A stretch of DNA of 64,000 nt from Bostrychus sinensis (taxonomy: Eukaryota > Chordata > Actinopteri > Gobiiformes > Eleotridae). Position numbers and translations under genes: made by a program. Each line of letters starts with the position of its first letter. The first letter of the stretch is position 1. The stretch spans positions 15,030,263-15,094,262 of the forward strand of contig CM036239.1 in assembly GCA_020698575.1 (NCBI GenBank). Direction: 5' to 3'. Of this stretch, positions 1 to 14,900 are shown in pieces. The notes under the pieces were generated by a model. The model searched no databases, was not told the origin of the DNA, and was given only the letters and a program-made list of their open reading frames with translations.

Positions 1-2600
1 ACTGAGTCTAGTACACTCATAATGGCATCCTATTATGGACCTCCTCGCTCTTCTTAGTAATATTTTCATTTGGCAAGACTGCCAGTGTATTATTTTCCTG
101 AAATCTAAGGCTAAACTCAATGTGTGGAATGTGTTAAAAGAGATATTTCAATATCACTGCAATGCCTCAATTGCATAGTGTAAAAGGAAAAGAGAGAAAC
201 AGCCATGGTAAGTCTGGCTTTGGGCAGAGGCTTATCCCATCACATGTATCTGTGAAGAAAACACAACAGCAGCGTGAGAACCACACGCAGCAGAAAGGAG
301 ATAAAAAGAGACCGGATTGTGGTAAGACGTGAGCAGGGAGGGATTAGGATGAGTCGGGATGGCGATGACACAGCGAGTGCAGCCGTGGCAGCACAGGCTG
401 TATACTCCAGAAATAATCATATCCGTCTCCTTCAGAGGCTGTTGTCTAATCATTTATTCTGTGGTTATCAGAGATGGACGAGACACTGCTCCACCACAGA
501 CAGACACTTAACTCAAACACAGAGCTGACTGTCTGAGGAAGAAAATCAAGGAGTTTATTCATGTGAACAGTGATCCTCCTTTGAGACCCAGATAACACAG
601 ACAATTACTGTTACAGACTCTGCCATGCCATTACACATGTTGTGCTTTACACAACATTTCCATTTTTTGTTTTGTTAACTCTATAGGTTACCTGATTCAA
701 CCATAGGAGGTCACAAGCTAGAGTACTCCTTGTAGTGCTCCCAAGCCTGGATAAATTTAGAGGGTTGTCTCAAGAAAGGCATCCTGCACAAAATCTGTGC
801 CACATCAATATGCAAGTCACTGCACACTTGAAGGCAGATGAACTGCGATGGTGAAGCCCAGATGAGAAAAGGCAGAAGTACAATATAGGCCACATCTTTT
901 GTGTTATCTGCCTTTCAAAAAAGGAAATACAGCATACATGATAATTTTGTTTTAATGTCCCCTTGTGGTCCTTCTGCTTATACTCTCATCTATGAACATA
1001 ATAGAGGAGGCTGCTATATATTTCCAATGAGAATTTACCACTGTAGTCAACAGACAGACAGACGTCCCGTGGTTTGGTTGTTTAATAGGTTTTTGTCATG
1101 TGTACTGGTAGGGGACAAAATTGAGAGCAGGCACGGCCAGTCTGAGACTCATGTCATTAATACAGCCACAATGAAGCAAACAAGCAAACTGTGCAGTAAG
1201 AAAATAAACAGAGCAATCTTTTGTGGTAATGTCAGATGAAGATTATCACACTTTGGTTTTATTCCCATGTTTATGAAATATTAGTCTGGGGCTCTGGCCA
1301 AACGTGTTATGCAAATCTATTGCTTACCTCAGTAACAACTTGTGACTAATTGATGTCTTGTACAAGCTTTTGAGCACCATGATTTCTGCATCTTTGTCCA
1401 GTGTGGTCATCATTCTGGTTTAAAATTGAAGTGACTGCAGTAGTGAAATACAGCCACTTACAAAGACTAACAGTTTGAAATGAGATGGCTCATAAGTCAG
1501 GCCCTCTTCTCATACTCCATTAAATCCTCTCTACGTGGCACAGTGTGATGTTGTTGGCTGCAGTGTTCCTTTTCCTCTCAGTGACTTATGTGGTCCCATG
1601 ACTTAAAAAATAAATATTTCACTGCTCTAAGTAAGACCTAGTTCGTGTCAACAAGTATATCTTCTGTATATCTGCCGTACCAGCGTTTTAAACAGTATCA
1701 GTAACTACTGTACTGAGCTGCCCTCAAACTGATGTCACTGTCATCCCCGGCCTTCTTTGGGTTATGATAAAGTGACAAGTATATGATCAAACTATTGACT
1801 TACATGAAACGCCCCCTGTTGGTAAGACTAGGGTTAAATCAGGGGACTAGCGGCGAAACTGAAATGCTGATGTTAGGAGTCCTGGCAAAATTTACTTACC
1901 CCATACTCGTTCAGTAGCCCAGCAATGCCATGTTTGATCATTAGGCTAGTGTATAAGTCTACTGAAACTGTCAGTGAGTCAGAAAGGATCCCACTTCAAC
2001 CAAAACAGGTGGCAGTGACCACACAATGGGCACTTTTGTCAAGTGGTGTTGTGAATAACTAGCTGATCGAAGTTGCTTCGCCATTAGCAATTGTTTTAGC
2101 AAATCCATGAGTAGCCTATCCAGTGCTTCTCAAACTGTGGTACAGGTACCCCCAGGGGTACGCAAAAATGGCGTAGGGTGCACGTGGGAAGAAAAAAAAG
2201 AAAACATGATTTGCAAACAGCCTGAACATTTTCAAACTGGAAAACAGCCTAAATAACCATAGCCTGCAGTCTAGTTCCCTCTCACATTGTCAAAAAGACA
2301 TACCCCCAGTGTTCAGCAAATGAATGTTTAGGCAAATTGTTTTTGTTTGTTTTTTTCTTTTTAAAAGTAACTGGTGTTACTCGCTGAAAATGCTGGTAAT
2401 TTATTAATAAATAATTCACTGTAAGAGATATTTGATGTGTGCTAAAAGATATTGCGAGGGAGAATGGGGCACATGGGGTCAAATATTTTTGAAGTCTCCC
2501 TGCAGCCTACAGTCTCCGTTATCGTAATTAAAAGTTGCATTAACATTGTGGTCACGCGAGTGTGTTGGATGGATGTAGGCTTCACAAAGAAAGCGACGCA
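1..2600. other. Upstream flank of sez6l, no gene recognised
   Basis: I see no exon here that I can support. Short open frames occur on both strands but have no recognisable protein family, no splice-consistent partners and no compositional shift. A repeat end resembling a hAT-type terminus lies at about 2131-2180 (listed separately). The stretch is ordinary AT-rich fish intergenic DNA. Confidence 0.5.
2131..2180 (+). mobile_element. hAT-like repeat end (fragment)
   Basis: The sequence starts CAGTGCTTCTCAAACTGTGG and continues into a GGTAC/CCCC-rich block. It resembles the terminus of the complete hAT-like element at 32321-32906. I do not find the opposite terminus or a target duplication, so I call it only a fragment. 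Confidence 0.4.
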
Positions 2601-2858
2601 AAAGAAACAGGATAGAGATAGAGACGAAGGGAGGGGTGAGAGAGAAGAGTCCGCGGAGCTCGGGCAGAGAGGCAGACACGGCGCAGGCACGCGGAGGAGA
2701 GGAGCTCTGTCCACTGGGGAGCATGCCGCGCTGACACACTCTTCTCTCGGACATAAGCGGACATACTCTGTTCCCGGGACCGCGAGGCCGGTCGCCTACC
2801 CGCCCCGGGCTCCACTCAGTGTACACCGGGAAACCACTGTCGACCGGCTGCTGTCGCC
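2600..2858 (+). promoter_or_regulatory. sez6l: GC-rich 5' region / probable 5' UTR of sez6l
   Basis: Base composition turns GC- and CpG-rich from about 2630 to 2950, unlike the AT-rich flanks, and leads directly into the first coding exon. This is typical of a CpG-type promoter plus 5' UTR of a brain-expressed vertebrate gene. No TATA box is evident and the transcription start cannot be placed from sequence alone. Confidence 0.45.
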
Positions 2859-2955
2859 ATGCCATCGGGCGCCCGCTTGTTCCGATACCGACTTCCGAAG
2901 AGCTGGTCCCCGGCGCTGTGGCTCGTGCTCTTGGGGAACTGCGTCTCAGCAGGAG
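2859..2955 (+). CDS. sez6l: sez6l exon 1: start codon and signal peptide
   Basis: ATG at 2859 follows CTGTCGCC, a fair Kozak context. It opens a 32-residue peptide with basic residues (RLFRYRLPK) followed by a hydrophobic core (ALWLVLLGN) and a small-residue C-S-A-G end, a good signal peptide. The exon ends at GGAG|GTGTGT in phase 1, as needed to join the exon at 17951. Confidence 0.85.
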
Positions 2956-5900
2956 GTGTGTTTTTTGTTATTTCTCTTAACATGTCTTACTGCATTGTTT
3001 TGATCTCATTTACCATGTGCGCATCAGGATAGACTATCAGCCCCTGTTCTCACAGAAAGAGAGACGCATAAGTCTAAATCAGCCCTTTGAAGTCCCAAAA
3101 TAAACGCTGTTGCGGGCTATTTACCCGCGCACATTCGCCTGGCACCACCAGTCTGCATAGTCACACGTAGACATGTACTGCGAGAGCCCACGCTGACTTT
3201 AGCCCACTCCTGTGCGTGGGAGCCTTGACAAGTAGGATTGCACTGCAAGAGAGAGATCACTTGTCAACGTGATGTAGAGTGAGAGAGGCAGGGGATTCCT
3301 TCAGTCTGAGCATCATTGTAACGCACTGACAGAGGAGGGCACAGGCAGACGGAGCTGATGTGCTCTTTGTTATCTTAGATGATAACAAATACTTAGGCCT
3401 ACTAATTACTATTAGGATTATAGACCTAGCTATATGCAGGCAGCTTTTGCAGACCTCAGTTTGTTGTGGTGGTTGTGTCATCAGGTGGTATCAGGCTATT
3501 GACCTTTGTGCAAGGGACAAAACGTTTTTTATGGTATGTCCAGGCAACCGCTTCTTAACATTTACACATTTAAAGTGACATGGATGACCGGTAATCTTCA
3601 TACGCATTATGCTGTTTATTATGTTTTAACTTTGAGCATTGTTTTTTTTCCACTCAGACTGACTTTAGTTATTTGAGGTTTATCTTTATTTGAAAAGTAG
3701 AGGTAAAAAAGGCTTAAAGAAAGCAGATATATTGTTTGTAGCATTGCACACAACAAGTGCTCTGCAGTTGGTCTGTAATGCTCTCGAGTTTGTTTTGTTA
3801 GAGTGTAAAAACTGCAGGGCTATTATCCTTTAAACAACTTTAAGACTGTTACATTAAACAGCACCAAAATTGACTTTGTGATAGTATCATTTGCATTATT
3901 AGAATAGTATTTCTAAATTCTTATATCCAACACGATTTGCCCATGTTACTCCAGAATTTCCTTTGAGCCACACTCCTCTCACTCGGTGCCTCACCACTGT
4001 CCTGATCACTGTTGGTGCCTGTGCTTAATGAGATCATCTGCAGAGAAGTAGAGTCACAGGGCTGGATTCTGGTGCCTCGTTGTGTATGCATGACTGTGTT
4101 GTGTATCTGCGCTTGTTTAAAGCACAGGCAGCGCTAGTGGTTGCAGATAGGCCCGGATCACCATGAGGTCTAATTTTTCATTGTGTACAGGCAATAATCT
4201 GCCAGAAATACAGCTTAACAGCAGAGTTAAGATTTAGGAGCTCCAGCTGTGATGCAAAGCCAACTCTAGTTTGAATTCATTGCTCTACATGGGGCTCTCC
4301 ATGGCGGCATTGTTTTGTTGTCCAAATATCAATGAAGCATGTCCTCTTAATTTAAAAAGTATGGATTTTCTCTTGTCTCAACTCACTGGAAGTCATTTTT
4401 CTTAGATTCCCTTCTCTCCAATCACATAATTTCCATTGGGTTCTTTCAGCCAGCATCCTGTCTCATCCATTCTCTCCTATTATCTGTGTGAGTGAGAGAA
4501 AAGAAAATGTAATTGGACACAGAACATTGTTGCTTCTGGTTAAATAACCTGGCTCTATTAAATAACCACATTCCTTGGCTTCAAACCTCTGAAAAACATT
4601 GTATTAAGTGTGGATTGTGAAGAACAGAAATGTGGGACTATATGAAGCGAGAGCGGGGATATGCAAAAAGGACTCAGAGGGAGAATATCAAATAGACTAC
4701 ATTTTCTGTGATGCATGTGTCAGTGTTATTTGATTGGAAGGAGTGCCTGACAGGAACAAAAAGAACGTTTGGAAGAGGAATGACAAGTTGAGCTGTTATT
4801 AAGAGGCGAACAGTACCAGAGACTGAGGCTGACAGAAAGTTGGAGGTGACCTTATTCTAATCGGTGACACTGGCCCAGCCACAGCAGCTGCAGCTGAAGC
4901 ACACTGGGCTTAGGTTAACCTTTCATTTTCCTAAAGGGCTGATCAGAATATAAGCAGCTGATTAACTTGATCATAAACACACACAGTCTGGATGTTGTCA
5001 TAAAACTCAGAAATGCACAAGGGCTGACATGCACACCTGGGGGTACTCATAAACCACAGGTCTTTAAGTAACATGCTATTGTCCTTGAAGGTTCACAGTC
5101 TTCCAGGTCATCATGAATAAACATTTAAAAGAGGTGGAGTTGTAAAATAACATGGACTTTGCAGTTCTTTAGAATAATAATGTCTGTATGCCTTTTTAAA
5201 CCCGTTTAATATGTGCTATAAACAAAGACAGGGTGGAGTTGTAATTGTGTTCCCAGCCACGCAGTTTTCATGTACTGTTGTCAGTTCATCTTCATTCAGT
5301 TTTAATTTTATTAAGGATTAAACATCCACTGATTTATAATTAAAGTTAACTGGAGTTAATGGAAAGTGGAATTTTTATTATTCATTATTGTCGATGGTAT
5401 TCATCATGTGCCATCCTCATTATATTTACAAGTGTAGCACAGGTAGTTGGGCTTTGTCTTCTTTGATTTGAGTGTACCTCCTTGTTGGTGATTCCTCCAG
5501 CTTGTGTGGCGCAGATGAGGCGCAAGCTGCCATTAGTCCCAGTTCTCATTAGGACCAAAGTCTTTCATACTCAGAGACATATGGACCAGGCTTCTGCAAC
5601 AAACAAAACACAACAAGTCACAAGTCACAACAAAAACAATATTCAGAATGGTGTGAGTTATTTGTGTAGGATTGGTACCTCCCCTGGTACTCACCTGGTG
5701 CTAACCTTCTTGTGTTTTAGTGACATCAAAGGAGCCAGTCTAGTGCAGTGGTGATGCCTCTGAAGTCTGCAGCTTGCCAGGTTCACTTTGTGACATAGCA
5801 CGGCTGTTTAAAGGGCTTGGGTTTGTGGTTTGTGTTTGCTGTGCATCGCTGCTGCTTTTCTTAGTATCTGGGATTATCCTCTCTAGGACGACGTCGGCTG

Positions 5901-8900
5901 CAGGATTGCATGGATGCTGCTGACACTTCTGTACAATAGAAGCAATTAACTGAAGCTTAACTTTGTCAACGTCCGTTTTAAGCCACACACTGCAGTGGAA
6001 CTAAACCATCTGGCTTTTTCTTTCATCTTTGACCACTTTAACTTGAGTTCAGCTGTAAACATATAGTTTTCAAGGACAGTAATTGCTAGTACACACACTT
6101 TTAATGCTGAACATACTGAACTGTGATCCAAAGACATATAAAACAGTTATCTTCTTTTATGATGACAATTGGGATTTTTGTTTTGAGTTCTCCATACAAA
6201 CAGGCCTTGACTGCCTCATCAAACTTACTCTAAGTAGATAGGCTCAGTCAATGTGTGTGTGCAGCCAAGACTTTTAAAAGGTTGGTATTTCAATAGCTAT
6301 TTGCCTCAAAGCTTATGCTAAGCCTGCATTCGGCTCCTTCGTCTTTTTGCCTTTGATTCTAATATCTGACTTAAGTAGGTCTGTTGACGCCGCCGCGTCC
6401 ATGTGTGTGTTAATCCAGCTCAGTACTGGAGCTATATGCCTGTCATTCTACCAGTCATTGTGTCTGTTTCCCTTGTACGTTCAACAGAATAGGTCAAGTA
6501 AGCGAAGGTTATAAGCTGGTTATATAGGGATAGGGAGCAGGACGGTGTAGATTTTGACTGTGGACTTCGGTGTGTCAGTGCACACCACTGCTTCAAAGAT
6601 TGATTGACTGGCTCCTGTCACAGTTCAGAGTTGTCCCTCTAACAGACCCACAGCTTTTGGCATCTTTAAAGCATTGTGTATAAATTTATAGGCCAAGAAA
6701 AGATAAACACACTGACCAGACTTCAGGGCTTCTTATTGTGTTGTGGCTGCAGTGCATCTAAGACACCAATTCTATCTGTAACGTTGTTAGTTTCAAGATT
6801 CAAAAAGTGAGACGCAGTGAGGCCAACTTTTACTAGCATTGCTCTTATGTTTTAGCCTTAACTTTCCAGGACAAAATATTAGTTTGCATTTCTTTCAAAT
6901 AATTACGTAAAACTATGCAGTAATAGCATGGAACCCTCAAAAGAAGAACTATACATTTAAAGTAATTCAAATTATTGTCTTAGTGCAGTTATTTAATTGT
7001 AGAGTTTTAAACTGTGTGTCATAATTTGAGTAAATAATGTGGTACATTTATTGCTGCATGTACCGAGCATGCTTCAGAGTAAATGAGGGAGAAAAATCAA
7101 ATCCCGGGCCACACATTTTGAGTCACTTTTTTGTTGTCTGTTTTGGTCTCCCAAAGTATGTATGATATTAACAAAAGAAATAATGATTACCATGTACACT
7201 AGTCAGGATTTATGTTTAAGCTTTTTAAGACTAAATTTAATGTCAGGACTACATAAATGCAGAATATCACTGCATGCTCGGGACACAGCAGTTCATTTGT
7301 TGTGCTTTTCTGCTAAGAGGGCTTATAGAACTATAAGAATATTCTGACTATGCATACATATAAACATACTGATTGCTGACTGAGATACTAGTTTAAGACA
7401 TTCTGTCCACAGTCTGTTATAAAACTCAGAATATGACCTGACAGTGTGTAGCTGTTTGTTGTCCCTTATTTCTCTGATGTTTTACTGGAGGATCTGGTGC
7501 TATCATCATTTAAAGCCTGCATTTGTTGCTGTATGTTTTTAGATTCAATCATTTGTGTTTAATTCTTGCCAGCTATCATGGTCTTTTGATTATTTACTTT
7601 GAAATAACCGGATAAGAACAAATCTGCTGGTTGGCTCCAAAATTGGGAGTGGGTCATGGATCAGTATCAGGTCAGGTGTGGGTGAGGGGTGAGTCCATAC
7701 AAAGAGTAAACTAGACTGCTCCTGGGAAACAGATATTGTTGACTATTAATGTTTATTCTATAGTGTAACAGAGGGAGGAATGTAATCAAGGTTCTGTTTT
7801 CATATCTGACTCACACTGGAAACCAAATCACATATCAACAGAAAGAAACAAGGCTTTAAAAGGCTTTATGAATAATTACTGCTGACCATGACTGGAGTGG
7901 CTATATATCTGGACTCAACACACCGTAATCAGCCTTGTTTCTCTTCATTTCACCTCACTAGGATTTCAGCATTTCTCTTCTACCTCATCATTTATTGCTG
8001 AAGGTTCTCTGTGTTGACATTTGGGTCAGGACTGTCCAGAGGTTCAGGCTAAAAGCATTCCTCCTTTATTCTTGACTTGTAGCTGCTCTGCTGCAGCTTG
8101 CCCCTCTGCGAAAATATCAATCCACCCTTTTCTTTTATTTATAGATTAAAAGCACAGAGCCCCCTACATGTGACTGCTCCAAGAAACTGTACCACTGGAT
8201 ACGCAGAGAGATGTTTGTAAAACCATGATTTATATAACTGTAGCTGATGAATTGACGGTAAATATTATTTTAACTTTGGAGTTACAGTGTTACACAAGCT
8301 AAACTAAATTTAAGATCTGTGCTAAAGCCACATGAGGTTTAACACACTGCTAGATCTATCACTGTTTTTAGTTTTTGGATCAGACTAACCAAAGAGAGCT
8401 ATGTTGTACAAAGAAAGGGGAAAAATGCATTCTTTCAACAATAAAAAACATTTAATCAAGCTATGGGCAATGCGAATCTGTAGTACAATTGCAGTGGATG
8501 ACTATAGAGTGAAGACACTTGGTTTGTGTGGCTGTGGGGCTGTCTGTTTCCTATGGCATCCACTAGCCTCACTTCTGTCACCTCCCTCTGCTCTCAGCCC
8601 TGCCCTCCCCACTGCTCACTGGAGGCGCTGCAAGTGTGAGAAGAGTTTCAATGTCCTGTGGTTACCAGTGCACTCTTGAAGAAGCACACACATACATTTG
8701 TATTCCTGACACATACTTGTTAGGAATTTAATTGACTGTATTTCATTCCCCGACCATTTCTCACTAATCCTAACCTTTACTGAGACCAACTTTGACATTT
8801 CCTCTTAATCTTGTCCTAATCCTTATCTTACTCCAAAACCCAGCAGCCAACTTTGGAGAAATTGTGAAAGAAAACCTCTGTAATATGTTTCTTTTATTTT

Positions 8901-11900
8901 TGGTGACATTGCAAAGCAGTGGCATTCACATAGCCTTCTTCAACAGTACTTTTGTTTTCTCAGTTCCCCTCGCACACTGTTACACTGTCCTCTATCTTAC
9001 ACATTTAAAAAGGTACTAACATCATTGTAAGTGAGTCAGAGAAAGCAAATTAATCTTGAGGTAAGTTGTTTCTTTTTTCAAAAATGACTTGCAGTATACA
9101 GTTTATGAGGTATGAATAAACGATAATAATAATAATAATAGTACAAAGAATTTATCAGTCATCTTTTGAAGAGAAGCACATAATAATTGGTATTGACAAA
9201 AGGCTAACTACTGTTGAGAGTAATGGAAGAATATCTGAAAGCTCTGAGCAGCACAGTTATGTTTGTATCGATGTAGTGTACAAAACCTATACATCTTTTT
9301 GTTTGAACTACAAATCAAACAAAAGTACCTTTCAGTTGCTCCCTTTCTTTCAGGGGGTTGCCACAGGAAATCATTCGCATGTGCACTTTGGCAAAGGGTT
9401 TTGCGCTGGATGCCTTTTCTGTCACAAACTTATCTATTTATCTAGGCTTCGGACTTGCACAATTTTGGCTGCACATCAGAGGAAAGCCCTGCTGCACCAA
9501 AGGCGGGTTTACTTAACCTTCTCTAAGGAGGACCTGCAGAAGTACAGAAAAATACAGCTAACATAATAAATGTTGGTAGCAAGAACTCACTCAGTCTCAA
9601 CTCTCACAAACTAGTCAGACGTTAGAATAAAGCGTAATGCACACCTTTGATTGATTGATGCAGCAGACAGGGGCTATAGTATGAACATGAACAGAACAAG
9701 AATATACACATGTGTACTTACCATTATATTGTTCATTCATTAATTTTTATTGTTATTTTTTCAATTTGAGCTGCATGTCTTGATCTGCTGATGTGTGAGC
9801 TTTGATTTATGCTGCAGCCTGGTCAAACATACGTGGCATATCTTTGACACTCCGACAGGAAACTATTTTTATGGTTGAGCAACAAGATTTATTTCTCATT
9901 AATCATATTTGTTACTTGGGGGAGAAATTCACAACAGAACATAAAACAAAGAAGAAACTATGGGGACTGTAACTGACCACAAAAGTGAAAAGGCTGAGAA
10001 ATAGAAGTAAGTAGATAGACGTTGACATGGGAGCAAATGGGAGTTTGGTGGAAGCAGCTGCACCAGCAGGCTGTCGGTGCTGGTGGGTGCTGACAGAGAG
10101 AGCCCACAGATGAGTCCATCTGCTCATGGAGCTGGTCAAGGTTGGAGCTGCAGTGGCACCTGGCTCTGACACTCGCACACATCCAGGTCAGACCGAGGGA
10201 CATTCACACTATCTGAGAACATGTATTTGCATTACTAGATAGATGAGTCTGTTAGCCAGTCACCAGCTTTTTAGGTTTACAAGTACACAAACTCCCCTGA
10301 ATAGTACTGGCATGGCTTTTATGTTTATAAATAAGCCTGACTGCAATCTCCATTCTCTGTTTTTGTGTTGAATTAGCATGAATTAGCAAAGGTCAAATCC
10401 AGGTGTACCTTTTGACATTCAGCCACTTGTCACGTACTGGAGTTTTGCTGGAGCTATGAAGGTGGGGTAAATGGAAGTATGTATGACGAGGAGAGAATGA
10501 TTTTTTAAAAGTCTAATCTATCTAGCATATGTCCTTACCTCAACTCTTTATATATACACTAGTGTTCAGTATATATAGGCTACATGCATATCACTGACCC
10601 CGTGTGTCTTTAACTGCCAACAGGAAGATTGCATTGATCACTGTGTGCGTTGGCACTCTTTGCCTCATACAGAAAATCATTACAGTTGTACTGTGTGCTT
10701 AGCCAGCACCAAATTTGAGATGCACACACTTCGCAAATGCTGCATTTCATTGCGGATTGTTTTTTCAAGCCCTGGTGCTGTTAGCACTGTTTCCTCAATA
10801 AATAGCAAAGTGCAGTGCTAATGAGTAGTTGTCCTCATTTGAGAGATTACCTCTGCTTCACGACACAAGGGAAATGATTATTGAATTATTGGTTTGATTT
10901 GTTGACCATTTGAAGTAAAGTTAGCCTATGCTGCATAACCTTAGGGCTGCCTACATTTTGATGTAGTCCGAGTGGCTTCAGTGGGCTGTGACCTTTAGAG
11001 AGCCCACTGATGGTACAGTAAATGTCTTTTATTTTCAGCACAAGGGGGTTTTACTGTAAAAGGGTATGCTGCTTCGTCTGACTCCAGGAGCTGCTTTCAG
11101 GTGCTGTAACTTTCAGGTGGTCAGACCCAGTCGCTGCATCGCATCTGATTTGTGGACTCAGGTGGAGCAAAACAGTGTTGCTATGGAGATGTACCCTTCC
11201 AGATCCAGATTCCAGATCCATACTTAGCCTGCACTCAAGAAACATAAAAAACATCTTGTACTGAATCTACACAATGTTTTTTTTATTATTATTATATATA
11301 TCTCTGTTCATGTGCACTTACCGGAAACATATTAACTTCTACAAAATCTGCACCTGAAGTGGTTTATCACAATCTCAGTGCAGACAAAATTCACTGTGAT
11401 AGCCAGTGCTGCTTTTTGACAGTTGTGTGGTTGTGTGCGCTTGTGTGTGTTTTTTGGTATCTGAGCGCCGGGTGGGGAGCTATCACAGTGGGTCTCCATG
11501 GGGAACGGACATGCTAGACAGAGAATGCCGCTCAGATGCAGTCGCTGACAGCCTGAGGTCTGATAAAGCATTTGAAAAAGCCATTTAAATCTAGCATACA
11601 AATACAAATGAAACCAAGCAACAACAAAAAAGATAAAGATAAGACTTTCTGTATATTGTGAAATGTTTGGGGCTTTGAAATATCTATACAAACACAGGCA
11701 CCAAACCACAAAAGAGCCCCCACCCCCCCACCCCCACCCCCTTCTTTTTCAGCCTCATTGCGCTCTTTTCTGACATTACAACTCAGACTTGACTGTCTTC
11801 TTGGCAGTGAGTGTCAGCAGTCATTATGGGCCATTGAATCACCCCCTATTTCTTCTCTCACAACACTCATTGTGTCGCAATGGCCTCATTCCCACTTGGT

Positions 11901-14900
11901 TGCACGCACGTTCGCTCCTCGAGAGTGATCTGTTGCTATTTTAAATGCACATACAGTACTAACAGTAAGCAATAGTGAGACTCTAAATGTCCCTATGGAT
12001 GAAGTGCTCCCCCCACGAAGATGCGGTGCTCAGTGTAAGTTCAGAGGCGCACAATGTTTTAGATTCTATTTCACAAAAGTCAAATAGAGACATCAAAAGG
12101 GAACTGAATACAACAAATAAAGAGTTTAGCTGTTCAGTATTCATGGATTCAGTCATCCATCTAACAACAACCACATTAACACTGATGAAAATGAGAGTTG
12201 GGTGCTTTTCCCTCCACAGTCCATTTCCTGCATATAAACAGGGTACAGCTATAGACCTAATGGTGTCAAACAACACAACTAAGAAGCCTCTTTATTTTTA
12301 TTGCACAAACCTCAAGAAACAGGAGAAGGATAAATATAAATAATTATGTTTTTTAAATATATATAGACTAGGAGTATAAGATCATAATAAATACATTCTG
12401 GAAAATATCAATATTTTATTCTTAATAATATATAATATTCGTAAATATTCTTATTGTTAATAGTATAATATGAACTTTTTTCTATACTGAAAAATATTTT
12501 GTAAAACACAAACAGGATCAAACACAGCATTGACAATATTTTTATGTTTTATCAAAAAATTTATTTTTTTAACTTATTTATGTAGCACACGACTCTGGTT
12601 TCTTTGTACTTGAGGTTTAGTTTCTATTCATTTAAGTACAGTCACAGTACTCTTGTACGATAATGTTTTAATCAAAGTACAAATAAATAGTTTGGGTCAC
12701 AGTGTATCTTTACATTTACCAATAAACACTTACAGAGACAGTAAAGGTGAATAACAGGGGAGTTAACACTAGAAACAAGGTATGGGTAGGATGACAATAC
12801 AAATTATTAATGCTAAATAAAATATAACAAAATTGCAGTATTTCAGATAAATGAACAGCAAATTATAGAATCTTTACGGCACAAAAGACAACAAACTCAA
12901 AGAGTGTATAAAAATTCCCAGCTTATTATTTGCTTATTATTGAGGCCTAATTACATTACATTACAAGCCTGTATTGAGGCTTGTGTTCGTAGGGACCAGT
13001 ATTTCACCAGCTGCGTCACTTAAAGAGCAAAACAAAATACAGTAAGGGACCTTATGTAATCCCACCAGATTCATCCAGCTCTGTGTAGTCCTCTCACATG
13101 AGCAGGTTACAGCTACAGCTACAATGGTAGGCCAGGTACATAGTCCACACCTTGTAACAAAACTTTTATCCTCGACTCCAACATTGCCAGAGGTGCTCTG
13201 AGCACTCCCGGGTGGCTCAGCGTGCTATCTGGGTCCAGTCTCTTGTTTTCTACTTTGGTAAAGATCCTCATAAGCTCCAGGATCCAGCTGAGTATCGAAC
13301 AGCAGTGTACAGTCCCTTTAGTGAGCTGGTTAGCATCGGTTTCCTAAAGGAGCCATATTATGCAGAATTGATTTTTCTGAGCTTTCTACCATAATGTTGG
13401 TCCCTCATCAAAAACATAGCTGGAGTTGAGTTTTGTTTCATTCTTGCATGTTTGAGTAATCCACTATTCTTTGGCCCTCAGTTTTTGAGCTTTCAAAACA
13501 CTTGGTGGCACGAACCTCCGCCCACCAATCAACAAGCCTCTACATCCAGTCTGCTCTCATTCATTTATAAAAAAAAAACTGTTTAACGCTCTGTTTCCAC
13601 TGATTTCTCAGCAATTTTTCATTTTGTAGTAAAATTATATCTTACAAAAAGCTAAAGGCTTTGTTTTTAAAAGTCTGCTGGTCTCTTCCCGTTTCTTTAT
13701 GGCACCAGCAGACTACTTACTAAAAACTTTTTCTTTTAGTTAGATAATGTTTTTAAAGGTTGTAAAATGTGCAGTGCTGTTCTAGATGAGACCAAGTTTA
13801 AAGATGGTTTAAAATAATGAATAAAAGCATAATATATGCCCTTTAATATGCTAATACTTAGTCGTAAATAACAGTTCAGAAGCATGTCTGTGCAGACTCT
13901 CAGTCATCCAGGCTAGCTGAATCACAACAAATGGTTTAAAAAAGAAGTCATCTGGACTTTTAACTTGTTTTTTTAAGTTGAAGACGTTTCACCTCTCATC
14001 CAGGAGGCTTTCTCAATTACGAAATTGAACTGGTACAAGGGGTTATATGCTCAGATGAGTTTTTGACCTGAAACTATTGGTTTTCATCATAAGTTAAACA
14101 TACTACAGGTTTCACCAGTCTTTTAAACTTAATCTCAGGGATTTTAGTCAGCTGGTTACAGGGCTTGTTCAGTTTTGGGACTTTGGCACACCACACCATG
14201 ACGTTCTGGTGTCCAACTATTTTTCTGTGACAGAATCCTGGATGTCCTGCTGGATTTGTGTTAGTTTCACTATCCAGGTCAGGCTCTGAACCATGCTCCA
14301 GTTGTGGATCCTTGTTCGCACTTTCCTCAGCTGAAGAGTTTTCATTATTGTCATTTTCTTGGTCATTCATAACCTGAAATCAGAGAGCATACCTTATGCC
14401 TTTTGTTATCTTTTCTCTTGTGTAGTAAGGTCTTTCAGGCTTGTAGTGCTCTCACTCTTGAGGATGAATCTGTATCTTGGAAGCAGTTGGGGCTCAGGCA
14501 AAACTATTGGCTTGGCTTCGAGGTCTTAGCTTTTGTTCTCTGTCTAACAATACAGTTCTTGTCTTCTTTGGAGACAGGCAATCTCACATGTTGTCCAATT
14601 GTAAGAAATGTGGTCTCTGTGGACTGTTTTAACACCTCCTTTTCTACTTTTATTTTTCAGTCGGTAAAACGCAAGATTTGGCATCTTTTCTGACATCTTG
14701 GTACAGGATTGGACTCCATCTTGTTTGCTACTTGTCTTTAACTTTTAGGCCCCAGCTCTTTAGTAAGACTCTGTCTCCAACTTCTAAGGACTGGAAACTA
14801 ATTATTTTGTCATAGGAGTTTTTTGTTCTTTTGATGTGCTTTGTCTGCTGTCTCAGATGCCAACTTGTAGGTTTGGTGCAGCTCTTCCTTTAACTTTGAC

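Noticed and set aside
9912..10203. Open frames on the minus strand with Cys/His-rich sequence
   Set aside because: No family resemblance, no splice partners in sez6l intron 1 and no start-context support.
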